Shown: positions 1 through 8,293 of the stretch, in pieces
How positions within the stretch are numbered: the first letter of the stretch is position 1
How the letters are laid out: each line of letters opens with the position of its first letter
Source: Chitinophagaceae bacterium
GTDB lineage: Bacteria > Bacteroidota > Bacteroidia > Chitinophagales > Chitinophagaceae
DNA length: 33,582 nt
NCBI GenBank assembly: GCA_020848815.1
Contig: JADLHL010000147.1
Location: forward strand, 1 to 33,582
Direction: 5' to 3'
Position numbers and translations under genes: made by a program
Notes under the pieces: generated by a model
What the model was told of the DNA's origin: nothing
Databases searched by the model: none
What the model saw: only the letters and a program-made list of their open reading frames with translations

Positions 1-145
1 CAATACCCCCACCAATCACCGAAATCACTCTCCCAATCCCATTTGATTTACCTCCATACAACACCAAAACCAACACCAATAATCCTGCAACAATAATGTG
101 AAGGTGATTATAGAAGATGATTGTATTCCCAACAGCAATAATCAC
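1..145 (-). CDS. Possible partial small membrane protein, runs off the left edge
   Basis: One minus-strand frame stays open from an in-frame stop just upstream of position 145 to the window edge, about 48 codons, with GTG at 143-145 as the only plausible start. The other minus frames beginning here close quickly. The reading is rich in Ile, Val, Leu and Gly and holds a run of branched residues that could be a membrane segment, then a glycine-rich stretch. No family is recognised. The region is more AT-rich than the rest of the window, which weakens the coding case. It would lie on the same strand as the esterase at 302-1729, about 155 bp downstream of it. It could equally be non-coding spacer. 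Confidence 0.3.
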   Translation of the reverse strand, partial: MIIAVGNTIIFYNHLHIIVAGLLVLVLVLYGGKSNGIGRVISVIGGGI

Positions 146-263
146 ATTGGATTAATATTCCTTAAATAAATTGACTCATTTGGTATTAAAAAATGTGTGT
201 TTTCAATATCCAGTGACTTTTACCTTTTCAACCTTTTTAGTTTCTGATACACTTTACTTAGGT

Positions 264-299
264 GTGGATGAAACATTTCTGTCTGTAATGTGCATCCAC
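264..299 (-). terminator. Hairpin just downstream of the esterase stop
   Basis: GTGGATG (264-270) pairs with CATCCAC (293-299), and inside it ACATT (273-277) pairs with AATGT (287-291), leaving a 9-nt loop and a small asymmetric bulge. It starts 3 nt after the esterase stop codon on the minus strand. No T-tract follows, so it may be a transcript-end stabiliser rather than a classical intrinsic terminator. Confidence 0.4.
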
Positions 300-301
300 T
301 A

Positions 302-1729
302 TTACCAATCGTCGGTACGGAAACTGGAAACGGGTAAACCTTCAGTATTGTACAATTCGCCTACTGCAAAATCTTTAAACGCATAGCGTACAGCTACCGG
401 ATTCGGGATTTCTGGTGAAGATACAATGACATTGCCTGCATTGATAACTGCTGTGGCCGGACGAAAAACCTTGTTGGGGCCTGCAATTTCGAACTGTATG
501 AGTTTTTTGCCGTAGGCAGTGAGCCCGTTGGGTGAATGACTGAATTTCAGCGTAATACTGTTGCCATTGATGCTCATAGATTCATACGCAGGGCTTTCGG
601 CTGCAAAACCTTTGAGGCCGTATGTATTAGCCAGTGCCAGGTAGGCCAACCGCTTGCTGCCAGTGGCTTTGTCTGCCGGGTGAATATTGAATTCTTCACC
701 CAAATCCATTAAGACCGCCATGCCGCTATTGGGAATTGTTTTAAGTGCTTTGCGCTGTGCATCCCGCAGATAGGCAGAGTTGGCCGCAGTTGTATTTACA
801 ATACCGAAATTGAAATAATTGTAGGGTGCAATCTGGCAGTAGTAAAATGGAAAATCGCCTTGCTTGCTTTGTGCTCTTATTTGCTGCACAAATGCAGGAA
901 ACAGTTTTTCGTATTGCGCAGCACGTTCGTTGTTGCTTTCGCCCTGGTACCAGATAGCACCGCGAATGCTGAAGCCCAAAAACGGATGCAACATTCCATT
1001 GTATAGTACGGTCGCATTTCTGTTGTTGAGTTTGTTGGTATCGTTGGCAGCAGGCACAGCAATTTCAGGAAAAGCCTTTAAGCTGCCAGCATCCATAAAT
1101 GCTTCTACTGGTGAGCCGCCATAGCTAATGTTGATGAGAGCCACAGGCACTTTCAGTTTTTCTTGCAGCATTTTACCAAAGAAATAGGCGGTAGCACTAA
1201 AACCGCCAACTGTTTCGGCGTTGCAAATTTTCCATGCAGATTGCTTGCTGGTATCTTGTGGCAACCGCTGTACAGCACGGGGTACGGTGTACAACCTGAT
1301 TTGATCGTTGGCCGAATTAAAAATCGCATCGTTGCTGCCGAGTATGGGTTGGTCACGAAAACCTTTCATGGGCATTTCCATATTGCTTTGTCCGCTGCAC
1401 AACCATACTTCGCCAATCAAAATGTTTTGCAGAGTGATGGCTTCACCATCGCTGATACTGATAGTGTATGGACCGCCAGCAACTGGTGTGGCTACCGCTG
1501 TTTTCCATTTGCCCTGTGCATCAGCTGTGGTTGTGTATTTGGCTTTGTTCCATGAAGTTTGGATGATGATGATGGCGCCGGGTTTTGCCCAACCCCAAAT
1601 GGCCGCATTAGTTTGCTGTTGCAATACCATATTGTCGGCAAAAAAATAGGGGAGTTTTACTTTGGCTATGCCGTTGATACTGGCCAACAGCATCAGCAAA
1701 AGGCTGTACAAACGAAGTGTCATTTTCAT
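302..1729 (-). CDS. Sialate O-acetylesterase-like SGNH carbohydrate esterase, exported
   Basis: The 475-residue product starts with a hydrophobic signal peptide and then has the blocks of the sialate O-acetylesterase/SASA family (DUF303): GQSNMEMP around residues 113-120 with the nucleophile Ser115, a WYQGESN block in the middle, and NIHPADK with the presumed catalytic His350. Such enzymes remove O-acetyl groups from sugars. In plant-glycan clusters of Bacteroidota they more often act on acetylated xylan or pectin than on sialic acid, so the substrate is open. No sialic acid gene is nearby. A second in-frame ATG two codons downstream is an equally good start. The gene is divergent from the AraC-type regulator at 1899, which is followed by a fucosidase and a GH3 enzyme, suggesting shared control by that regulator (inference). 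The 169-bp divergent spacer (1730-1898) showed no convincing promoter or operator. Confidence 0.85.
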   Translation of the reverse strand: MKMTLRLYSLLLMLLASINGIAKVKLPYFFADNMVLQQQTNAAIWGWAKPGAIIIIQTSWNKAKYTTTADAQGKWKTAVATPVAGGPYTISISDGEAITLQNILIGEVWLCSGQSNMEMPMKGFRDQPILGSNDAIFNSANDQIRLYTVPRAVQRLPQDTSKQSAWKICNAETVGGFSATAYFFGKMLQEKLKVPVALINISYGGSPVEAFMDAGSLKAFPEIAVPAANDTNKLNNRNATVLYNGMLHPFLGFSIRGAIWYQGESNNERAAQYEKLFPAFVQQIRAQSKQGDFPFYYCQIAPYNYFNFGIVNTTAANSAYLRDAQRKALKTIPNSGMAVLMDLGEEFNIHPADKATGSKRLAYLALANTYGLKGFAAESPAYESMSINGNSITLKFSHSPNGLTAYGKKLIQFEIAGPNKVFRPATAVINAGNVIVSSPEIPNPVAVRYAFKDFAVGELYNTEGLPVSSFRTDDW

Positions 1730-1898
1730 AAGGCAATTTTTCTATGTTGATTGTTGCCCGAATTTACTGCGCAACTGCTGAATGCAGGCCGCATGGGTTA
1801 CTCAATCGTATGCGTGGAAGTTTTGACAGCATTTTGTTGGGTAAGCGTAATTGCCTCCTGCTTTTTTCCTAATTTTTCGGCCAATTGTTGCGGTTGCC

Positions 1899-2819
1899 AT
1901 GAAAGACAATAAAGAAGGTTCACATAAAAATATCTGGTACGGTGTTGGCCGGCAGCGTATTGAAATACCCCGGATTGTACTGAAGGGTAAAGTGCAAAAC
2001 AATCCGGTGCATAGCCAATTACACATTTGTTCTATTGGTCATTATCCCAAAGCCAAGGGCCACTATACCTATCGTAAAAAAGGGCTTCCTGAAAACTTCT
2101 TGTTTTATTGTGTAGATGGCCACGGTTGGTACCAGTTGGGCAAGCAACGATTCGAAGTAGGCCCCAACGAATTTTTCATTTTGCCCCAACATGCGGAGCA
2201 TGCTTACGGAAGCGATGAAGAACATCCATGGACCATTTACTGGGTTCATTTTGGTGGCGAAGCCTTGCCCGAAATGAACAGCATGCAATCATTGCAGCGG
2301 TGTTTTAAACCACAGCATGTACGCAACAGCGGCGAAATTTTACCGTTGTTTTCGAAAATGTACAAAACCCTGGAGTTGGGTTATAGTAGCGATAACCTGC
2401 TGTTCGCCAATCTTTGTTTGTCGCAGTTTTTGAGTTTGTTTTTGTACAACGATCGGCACTACGAAGCCACATCAAAGGAAAGTCTTGATTGTGTAGACAG
2501 TGCCATTTTGTTTATGCAAGAGCATATCAACGATAATCTATCGCTTATTGATTTAAGCAAACGATACAACTATTCTGTGTCTCGTTTTTCCAGCCTTTTC
2601 AGGCAAAAAACGGGTTATGCTCCCATCGATTATTTTTTGCAAATGAAAATGCAGAAAGCCTGCCAGCAGCTCGACTTTAGCAATCGTGCTATTAAAGATA
2701 TTGCTTTCAGCATGGGGTTCGATGATCCGTATTATTTTTCGAAACGCTTTCGCAAAATCATTGGCATGTCGCCCAAAAAATATCGAACTGTTCGTACCAG
2801 TGTTACCAAAAGTGAATAG
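1899..2819 (+). CDS. AraC-family transcriptional regulator with cupin sensor domain
   Basis: The product is 306 residues from the ATG at 1899. A longer frame begins at 1851, but its extra 16 residues are a hydrophobic stretch not expected in this family. The N-terminal half (about 20-165) looks like an AraC-binding cupin: it has a YRKKGLPENF segment, the phrase GWYQLGKQRFEVGPNEFFIL, and WTIYWVHFGG, all typical of sugar-sensing AraC proteins of Bacteroidota. The C-terminal hundred residues contain the double helix-turn-helix, ending in the family signature IKDIAFSMGFDDPYYFSKRF followed by GMSPKKYR. It probably senses a sugar released by the neighbouring hydrolases (esterase, GH29, GH3) and activates them. 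It need not be an orthologue of E. coli AraC; the arabinose genes further on have their own candidate regulator. Confidence 0.9.
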   Translation: MKDNKEGSHKNIWYGVGRQRIEIPRIVLKGKVQNNPVHSQLHICSIGHYPKAKGHYTYRKKGLPENFLFYCVDGHGWYQLGKQRFEVGPNEFFILPQHAEHAYGSDEEHPWTIYWVHFGGEALPEMNSMQSLQRCFKPQHVRNSGEILPLFSKMYKTLELGYSSDNLLFANLCLSQFLSLFLYNDRHYEATSKESLDCVDSAILFMQEHINDNLSLIDLSKRYNYSVSRFSSLFRQKTGYAPIDYFLQMKMQKACQQLDFSNRAIKDIAFSMGFDDPYYFSKRFRKIIGMSPKKYRTVRTSVTKSE

Positions 2820-2926
2820 CCAACTCCGTTTCAGCAACACAGCCTTAGTTGTACACAGATTGAATAACTCTGTTTCATTTCCGTTGCAGAAATAGGTATC
2901 GTTGTAGTTGTTTAATACTGCATGAT

Positions 2927-4366
2927 ATGCGCATCACTTCAATTCTTTTTTTTGCATGGCTGAGTTGTGCAATTGCTCAAGCACAAGAGCATAACCTGAG
3001 TGCCAAATACGTAGCACCATCCGACCCATTGGTGGCAGCCAAACTGGCACAATGGAAACAGCTCAAGTTTGGCCTGCTGATGCATTGGGGCACTTACAGC
3101 CAATGGGGCATTGTAGAAAGCTGGAGCCTGTGCCCCGAAGATGAAAACTGGTGCATACGCCGCGGCCCTTTTGCCAACGATTGGTTCGCTTACAAAAAAG
3201 CATACGAAGGTTTGCAGCAACAATTCAATCCGGTACTCTTCAATCCGGATAAATGGGCGAATGCTGCCGCAACTGCCGGCATGAAGTACATGGTGTTTAC
3301 CACCAAGCATCACGATGGGTTTTGCATGTTCGATAGTAAATACACCGACTATCGCATTACACATTCCTCTTCGCCATTCAGTACACATCCTAAAGCCAAT
3401 GTGGCCAAAGAAGTGTTTGATGCGTTTCGAAAAAAAGGGTTCATGATTGGGGCGTATTTCAGCAAGCCCGATTGGCACACGCCCGATTATTGGTGGAGCT
3501 ATTTTCCACCCAAAGACCGCAATGTGAGTTACAATCCGGCAAAATATCCGGAGCGGTGGAATGCTTACAAAACCTTTACACACAACCAAATGCTGGAACT
3601 GGCCACTAGCTATGGACCGTTAGATATTTTTTGGCTCGATGGTGGCTGGGTTCGTCCCAAGCACAGCATCGATACTGCGGTGGAGTGGCAGCGAACCATT
3701 CCCTACGATCAGGACATTGATATACCGGCTATTGCGGCCAAAGTGCGGCAGCATCAGCCAGGTATGTTGTTTGTAGACAGAACCGTACCGGGCGAATATG
3801 AAAACTACGCTACTCCCGAGCAGAGTGTACCCAATCAATATTTGCCTTTTCCATGGGAGAGTTGCATGACGCTCGGCAATTCATGGAGCCATGTACCCAA
3901 CGATGAATACAAGCCGGCCAGAAAAGTGATTCATTTACTCACCACCATTGTGAGCAGAAATGGCAGCCTGCTGCTGAATGTAGGCCCACGGCCCGATGGC
4001 GAATGGGACAGCACTGCCTACCAGCGCCTGCAACAAATTGGGAGTTGGATGCAACAAAACGGTTCGGCTATTTATGCTACCGAAGCCGATCCGCAATTGC
4101 CATCCGCTGGTCCATGGGTGTTTACCAAAAAAACGAATGAAGTATTTGCCATTTATCAGGTGCCTGAAAATGAAACAGCAATGCCTGCCAGTGTGCTCAT
4201 TCCATATACGCCCAAGCGTACCATAAATGCTGTGCAGTTGTTGGGAACTACTAAGAAACTCACGTTTACGGTAACAGAAAAAGGCATTGTGGTAAACATT
4301 CCAAAGTCTTTGGCTTTAGCGCCTCCAAATGCATGGGCTTGGGTTTTTCAAATAGTTGCGCCATAA
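2927..4366 (+). CDS. Alpha-L-fucosidase, GH29 family, exported
   Basis: The 479-residue product has a signal peptide with a likely cut after AQAQ near residue 20. The GH29 catalytic barrel follows: LKFGLLMHWGTYS near residue 47, TTKHHDGFCMFDS near 125-137, and LDIFWLDGGW at 232-241, where Asp238 is the expected nucleophile. The late barrel segment NGSLLLNVGPRPDG is also classic for the family. It should release terminal L-fucose from glycans in the periplasm. The short region after the barrel resembles the small beta-sandwich seen in GH29 enzymes. It follows the AraC-type gene by 107 bp and ends 7 bp before the GH3 start, so it is probably co-transcribed with GH3. Exact linkage preference cannot be read by eye. 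Confidence 0.92.
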   Translation: MRITSILFFAWLSCAIAQAQEHNLSAKYVAPSDPLVAAKLAQWKQLKFGLLMHWGTYSQWGIVESWSLCPEDENWCIRRGPFANDWFAYKKAYEGLQQQFNPVLFNPDKWANAAATAGMKYMVFTTKHHDGFCMFDSKYTDYRITHSSSPFSTHPKANVAKEVFDAFRKKGFMIGAYFSKPDWHTPDYWWSYFPPKDRNVSYNPAKYPERWNAYKTFTHNQMLELATSYGPLDIFWLDGGWVRPKHSIDTAVEWQRTIPYDQDIDIPAIAAKVRQHQPGMLFVDRTVPGEYENYATPEQSVPNQYLPFPWESCMTLGNSWSHVPNDEYKPARKVIHLLTTIVSRNGSLLLNVGPRPDGEWDSTAYQRLQQIGSWMQQNGSAIYATEADPQLPSAGPWVFTKKTNEVFAIYQVPENETAMPASVLIPYTPKRTINAVQLLGTTKKLTFTVTEKGIVVNIPKSLALAPPNAWAWVFQIVAP

Positions 4367-4373
4367 TATATTG

Positions 4374-7031
4374 ATGATGAAAAAACTGATGTGGATTTTG
4401 CTGTTTACAAGCAGCTCAGTGGTGGTGATGGCGCAGCCTTACAAAAATGCGAAGTTGCCTGTGGAGCAGCGGGTAGCCGATTTGCTCAGCCGCATGACAC
4501 CCGAAGAAAAGTTTTGGCAGCTCTTCATGATACCCGGTGAAGTAAAGCCCGGCGAAGAGCAGCAATACAAGCACGGTATATTTGGTTTTCAGGTGAGTGC
4601 CAGCGGCCAAACAGCGAATGCTGCGGGGCAAATGTTGCAATACAACGCTACTGAAAATGCCCGAGAGCTGGCATTGAAAATAAACCGCCAACAACAGTAT
4701 TTTATCACCCAAAGCAGGTTGGGTATTCCCATCATTCCTTTTGATGAAGCCTTGCATGGTTTGGTGAGAGCCGGTGCAACTGCATTTCCGCAAAGCATTG
4801 GCTTAGCTGCTACCTGGGACACTGTATTAATGCGTTCTGTTGCCAGTGCCATTGGCAAAGAAGCCAAGGCGAGAGGCATCCGGCAAGTGTTGTCACCGGT
4901 CATCAATCTGGCCAACGATGTACGCTGGGGCAGGGTAGAAGAAACCTATGGCGAAGATCCTTGGCTGAGTGCACAAATGGGCGTTGCGTTCATGCAGCCC
5001 ATTGAGCAAATGGGTGTGGTAACAACGCCAAAACATTTACTCGCCAATGTAGGCGATGGCGGCCGCGATAGTTATCCCATTTACTGGAGCGAATGGTTTT
5101 TGCGCCAAACACATTTGTTGCCTTTTCAGGAAGCATTTGCGCAGGCAGGCACCCGCAGTGTAATGACTTCGTACAACAGTGTAAATGGCCAACCCGCCAC
5201 TGCCAACAATTGGATACTCAATCAGTGGTTGAAGAAAGAACAAGGGTTCAAAGGCTTTGTGATTTCGGATGCCTCGGCAGTGGGTGGCGCCAATGTGCTG
5301 CACATGACCGGGAAAGATTATCCGCAGAGCAGTGCTTTGTCGATACAAAATGGTTTGGATGTCATTTTTCAAACCGATTATGCGCATCACAAATTGTTTA
5401 TGCCGCCCTTTCTCGATGGCAGTATTGATACAGCAATCATCAACGCTGCGGTAAGGCGGGTGTTGAGTATCAAGTTTGAGCTGGGTTTGTTTGAACATCC
5501 TTATGTAGATGAAAATGCCATTGCCAACAGCATTAATATTGCCCGGCATAAATACATAGCCCGTGAAGCGGCTGCCAAAAGTTTTGTGTTGCTGAAAAAC
5601 GAGGGCATGTTGCCACTGCAAAAAGTACAACGACTCGCAGTGATTGGTGAAGATGCCATTGCTGCCAGATTGGGCGGATACAGCGGTCCGGGTAATGGTA
5701 AAGTGAGTATTCTCGATGGTTTGCAGGCCGCATTGAAAGGTCAATCGACCGTTCGGTTTGCGCCGGGTTATTCAAGAGCATTGAAAGAATGGAAAGTAGT
5801 CTCCGCTTCATTTTTATCGCATTTGAAAGATGGAAAAAGAGTAGCGGGTTTGCAGGCTTCGTATTACAACAATATGGAATTGAGTGGCAAGCCTGTGCTC
5901 GAAAGAACCGATGCTCAGATCGACTTTCATTGGACCTTGTATGCACCAGATACTGCACTACAACGGGATTTCTTTGCGGTTCGCTGGGCGGGTGAAATAA
6001 CTCCGGATATAACAGACAGCATTGCCATTGGCCTTGATGGCAACGATGGGTATCGTTTGTATTTGAACGATGTGCTGCATGTAGATGCATGGGAAAAAAG
6101 CAGCTATCACAGCTTGCTGAAACCGTATGCATTTACCAAAGGGAAACCCGTCAGCATTCGTATTGAGTTTAAAGAACCGGTGGGTAATGCTCATATTCGG
6201 TTGGTGTGGAATAAGGATGTCTTGAATCATTGGCATCAATTGCAGCAGGAAGCCTTGTTGCTGGCGCAAAGCAGCGATGCAGTGGTAGTGGTAGCGGGTA
6301 TTCATGAAGGAGAATTTCAAGACCGTGCTTACCTCAGCCTCGATTGCCATCAGGAAGAATTGATAGAAGCATTGGCGGCCACCGGCAAACCAGTGACCGT
6401 ATTGTTGGTAGGTGGTAGTGCCATTACCATGCAACGTTGGTTGCATAAAGTGCAATCCGTGATGATGCTGTGGTACCCCGGCGAGGAAGGCGGCCATGCA
6501 GTGGCCGATGTATTGCTCGGCAAGCGCAGTCCTGCTGGCAGGTTGCCCATTACTTTTCCCGTGCATGAATCGCAATTGCCGCTGAGCTATTGGCACCTGC
6601 CCACGGGCCGTGGCGATGATTACCACAACCTCAGTGGAGAACCTTTGTTTCCGTTTGGGTTCGGCTTGAGTTACACGGCATTTGCCTACAGCAATCTGCG
6701 GCTTTCTTCAAACAGCATACAAGCGGGGGAATCGGTTGAGCTGAGTGTTGATATAACCAACACAGGCAACATGGATGGTGATGAAGTGGTGCAGCTCTAC
6801 CTCCGCGATGAGCTGGCATCGCTGGCACGGCCTGTGATGGAGATGAAAGGGTTTCAACGCATTGCATTGCGCAAAGGAGAAAGCAAAACCGTTCGTTTTA
6901 CCATTACGCCGGCAATGCTGAGCATGATAAACTTGTATGATAAAGCAGTGTTGGAGCCCGGCGACTTCCGCATCATGATTGGTGCATCCTCTAAAGACCT
7001 GCGATTGAAAACAACTGTAACGGTGTTGTAA
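4374..7031 (+). CDS. Glycoside hydrolase family 3 enzyme with PA14 insert (beta-glucosidase/beta-xylosidase type)
   Basis: The start is ATG 4374 (885 residues); ATG 4377 is equally likely, and an upstream TTG at 4356 would overlap the fucosidase. A signal peptide ends near VVVMAQ. The GH3 N-domain has PFDEALHG, the PKHLLANVGDGG segment, and GFVISDASAV, where Asp299 (codon 5268-5270) is the expected nucleophile. The alpha/beta sandwich domain is interrupted by a PA14-like module at roughly residues 487-618, containing a GLQASYYNN motif and GLDGNDGYRLYLND, as known in a subset of GH3 enzymes where PA14 shapes the active site. The sandwich then resumes (VVVVAGIHEGEFQDR, PGEEGGHAVADVL) and a fibronectin-like C-terminal domain follows. 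Specificity among beta-glucosides, beta-xylosides and alpha-arabinosides cannot be decided by eye. It is the last gene before the terminator at 7096-7126. Confidence 0.92.
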   Translation: MMKKLMWILLFTSSSVVVMAQPYKNAKLPVEQRVADLLSRMTPEEKFWQLFMIPGEVKPGEEQQYKHGIFGFQVSASGQTANAAGQMLQYNATENARELALKINRQQQYFITQSRLGIPIIPFDEALHGLVRAGATAFPQSIGLAATWDTVLMRSVASAIGKEAKARGIRQVLSPVINLANDVRWGRVEETYGEDPWLSAQMGVAFMQPIEQMGVVTTPKHLLANVGDGGRDSYPIYWSEWFLRQTHLLPFQEAFAQAGTRSVMTSYNSVNGQPATANNWILNQWLKKEQGFKGFVISDASAVGGANVLHMTGKDYPQSSALSIQNGLDVIFQTDYAHHKLFMPPFLDGSIDTAIINAAVRRVLSIKFELGLFEHPYVDENAIANSINIARHKYIAREAAAKSFVLLKNEGMLPLQKVQRLAVIGEDAIAARLGGYSGPGNGKVSILDGLQAALKGQSTVRFAPGYSRALKEWKVVSASFLSHLKDGKRVAGLQASYYNNMELSGKPVLERTDAQIDFHWTLYAPDTALQRDFFAVRWAGEITPDITDSIAIGLDGNDGYRLYLNDVLHVDAWEKSSYHSLLKPYAFTKGKPVSIRIEFKEPVGNAHIRLVWNKDVLNHWHQLQQEALLLAQSSDAVVVVAGIHEGEFQDRAYLSLDCHQEELIEALAATGKPVTVLLVGGSAITMQRWLHKVQSVMMLWYPGEEGGHAVADVLLGKRSPAGRLPITFPVHESQLPLSYWHLPTGRGDDYHNLSGEPLFPFGFGLSYTAFAYSNLRLSSNSIQAGESVELSVDITNTGNMDGDEVVQLYLRDELASLARPVMEMKGFQRIALRKGESKTVRFTITPAMLSMINLYDKAVLEPGDFRIMIGASSKDLRLKTTVTVL

Positions 7032-7095
7032 ATTTCTATGATTTGGTAAAACTGTATTAGAATTATCTACTTACATTTCTTGACAGTGAAATAAA

Positions 7096-7126
7096 AAAAG
7101 ACCATGCAAATGATGCATGGTCTTTT
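7096..7126. terminator. Bidirectional intrinsic terminator between GH3 and the Pmp3-domain gene
   Basis: A perfect 13-bp inverted repeat, AAAAGACCATGCA (7096-7108) and TGCATGGTCTTTT (7114-7126), encloses the 5-nt loop AATGA. The A-rich left flank and T-rich right flank give U-tracts in both directions. It sits between the convergent genes ending at 7031 (+) and 7148 (-), 65 and 22 bp from their stops. Confidence 0.9.
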
Positions 7127-7147
7127 CTATTGTTCTAACAATTTCGA

Positions 7148-7606
7148 TTAATAATAATCTTTCATAACTACAAGGGCGTGAATAAAGCCTGGCAGCCAGA
7201 AGAGGAATGTCAGAATCAGGTTAACCCACCAATTGTTGCCACTCCAGTTATCCATAATACCCATGGCCAACCAGCCAAATCCGAAGAACGCCAATACAAT
7301 ATACAAGCCTTTAGGAATGCTGCTATTGTCAGCTTTTTTGAGCTGCTTTTTCAGCATAGCCTGTGCTGCTTTCAGTTGAAATTTTTCTTTCAGTGAAAGC
7401 TTTTGACCTGTTAGCTTTTGATACTCGGCAGGGGTGAGTTTGATAAATCCTTCGAGGTTGCCTGCGAATTGCTGGGCAATGGTTTCATTTACAAACAACT
7501 CGCTTTTGTAAGTAGGTGCCGTGCTTACATAAGGGGTAAATGCAGCTTGAGTGGTGCTTACAATCAGCAGCATGGCTGCCATCAACAGGGGTAGTGCTTT
7601 TCTCAT
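7148..7606 (-). CDS. Exported protein with C-terminal Pmp3/YqaE-like membrane domain
   Basis: The 152-residue protein has a signal peptide (about 1-21, ending TTQA), a polar helical middle with the phrase KLTPAEYQKLTGQKLSLKEK and many lysines, and a C-terminal membrane region of two hydrophobic segments from about residue 101. That tail contains GWLAMGIMDNW and LFWLPGFIHALVV, which resemble the Pmp3/YqaE (UPF0057) family, proteins of about 50 residues linked to membrane potential and ion stress. Here the domain is fused behind a long N-terminal part, an arrangement I associate with Bacteroidota. Function is unknown. A good Bacteroidota promoter lies just upstream (7635-7667), and the gene ends at the bidirectional terminator, so it looks monocistronic. 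Confidence 0.75.
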   Translation of the reverse strand: MRKALPLLMAAMLLIVSTTQAAFTPYVSTAPTYKSELFVNETIAQQFAGNLEGFIKLTPAEYQKLTGQKLSLKEKFQLKAAQAMLKKQLKKADNSSIPKGLYIVLAFFGFGWLAMGIMDNWSGNNWWVNLILTFLFWLPGFIHALVVMKDYY

Positions 7607-7634
7607 GGGGTATGTATTTGTGTTAAGTGAAAAA

Positions 7635-7667
7635 CAAATCTATATAATCAGAACAGGAATGTGCAAA
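7635..7667 (-). promoter_or_regulatory. Bacteroidota-type promoter for the Pmp3-domain gene
   Basis: On the minus strand TTTG (7664-7667) is followed after 21 nt by TAGATTTG (7635-7642), a full match to the -7 pattern TAnnTTTG. The start codon at 7606 is about 28 nt further on. The spacing is slightly long compared with the usual 19-20. Confidence 0.5.
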
Positions 7668-7687
7668 CCATTCATCAAAACTTTTTT

Positions 7688-8194
7688 CTACAGGGGGCTT
7701 CTGCCAAAATCATCTTGCAGGCGAATAATATCCTCTTCGTCACTGGGCTGCTCCGGATCGGTGTGCTGCCATATTTCTGCCACTACACCATAATTTTCTG
7801 GAGCACCAATGAGTCGATGACGAGTACCCTTGCTCAACACGATGATATTGCCATCCTCATAAAACTGGCCGGGCGTTTCTTCATCTGTTTCGCTGATGGC
7901 CACTTTAATGGGTCCGCTTACCACCCGCCATATTTCTGCACGGCGAAAATGGTATTGCCAGCTCAGCCTTTTATTTGGTGCCACTACCAAAAACTTCGGA
8001 CTAAGTTTTTCGCCAATCATCAGTTCTTCCTTGGTATAGCCAGGGAAATACGTTTCTATAAACAGGTCTGCCTGCGTTTCGTCAATGACGAAAAAGCCAC
8101 CCCATGGTCTGTCAAAATCTTTGTCTGCAATTCGAAAACCTGCAGTTGCCAGCTGCTTTTCTACGGCTGCAAAAACATCAGAGCGGTTGTTCAT
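7688..8194 (-). CDS. Small cupin, mannose-6-phosphate isomerase type II-like
   Basis: The start is ATG at 8194, giving 168 residues; a longer open frame reaches 8386 but overlaps the opposite AI-2E gene and its promoter, and its extra residues show no domain. The sequence has the phrase FDRPWGGFFVIDE near 27-39, SWQYHFRRAEIWRVVSG around 78-94 and a KGTRHRLI block near 122-129. These match the single-cupin C-terminal domain of type II phosphomannose isomerases, with His82, Glu87 and His126 as likely metal ligands. It could be a sugar-phosphate isomerase or a sugar-binding cupin; a standalone domain of this length is usually annotated as mannose-6-phosphate isomerase without proof. It is divergent from the AI-2E permease with a 99-bp spacer. 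Confidence 0.8.
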   Translation of the reverse strand: MNNRSDVFAAVEKQLATAGFRIADKDFDRPWGGFFVIDETQADLFIETYFPGYTKEELMIGEKLSPKFLVVAPNKRLSWQYHFRRAEIWRVVSGPIKVAISETDEETPGQFYEDGNIIVLSKGTRHRLIGAPENYGVVAEIWQHTDPEQPSDEEDIIRLQDDFGRSPL

Positions 8195-8247
8195 AGGTAT
8201 TAAAATGAGTGACAAAGAAAAAGGAAATGCAATTACAAAGCACTGAT

Positions 8248-8279
8248 TTTGGTTTCTTTTGATGGATGCTGTAGGTTTG
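8248..8279 (+). promoter_or_regulatory. Consensus Bacteroidota promoter for the AI-2E permease
   Basis: TTTG (8248-8251), 20 nt, then TAGGTTTG (8272-8279): a full match to the -33/-7 pattern at the expected spacing. The ATG at 8294 is 14 nt after the -7 box, so the leader would be short. Confidence 0.65.
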
Positions 8280-8293
8280 GAATAAACCACATT

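Noticed and set aside
171-386. A 71-codon plus-strand frame at the left edge
   Set aside because: It overlaps the 3' end of the esterase gene, lacks any upstream signal and has no family features.
302-1729. True sialic acid metabolism
   Set aside because: No sialidase, lyase or sialic acid transporter is present; the family name covers general carbohydrate esterases.
1899-2819. Assigning this AraC-family gene as the arabinose regulator
   Set aside because: It lies 9 kb from the ara genes among other hydrolases, while an AraR-type Nudix regulator is divergent from the ara operon.
2820-2926. Promoter upstream of the fucosidase (TAACTCTG) and ACAGA-N9-TCTGT palindrome
   Set aside because: The -7-like box has no -33 partner at 19-21 nt, and 5-bp arms are too short to stand out.
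5037-6626. Several minus-strand open frames of 200-235 codons inside the GH3 gene
   Set aside because: They overlap a fully explained GH3 reading frame and show no recognisable protein features.
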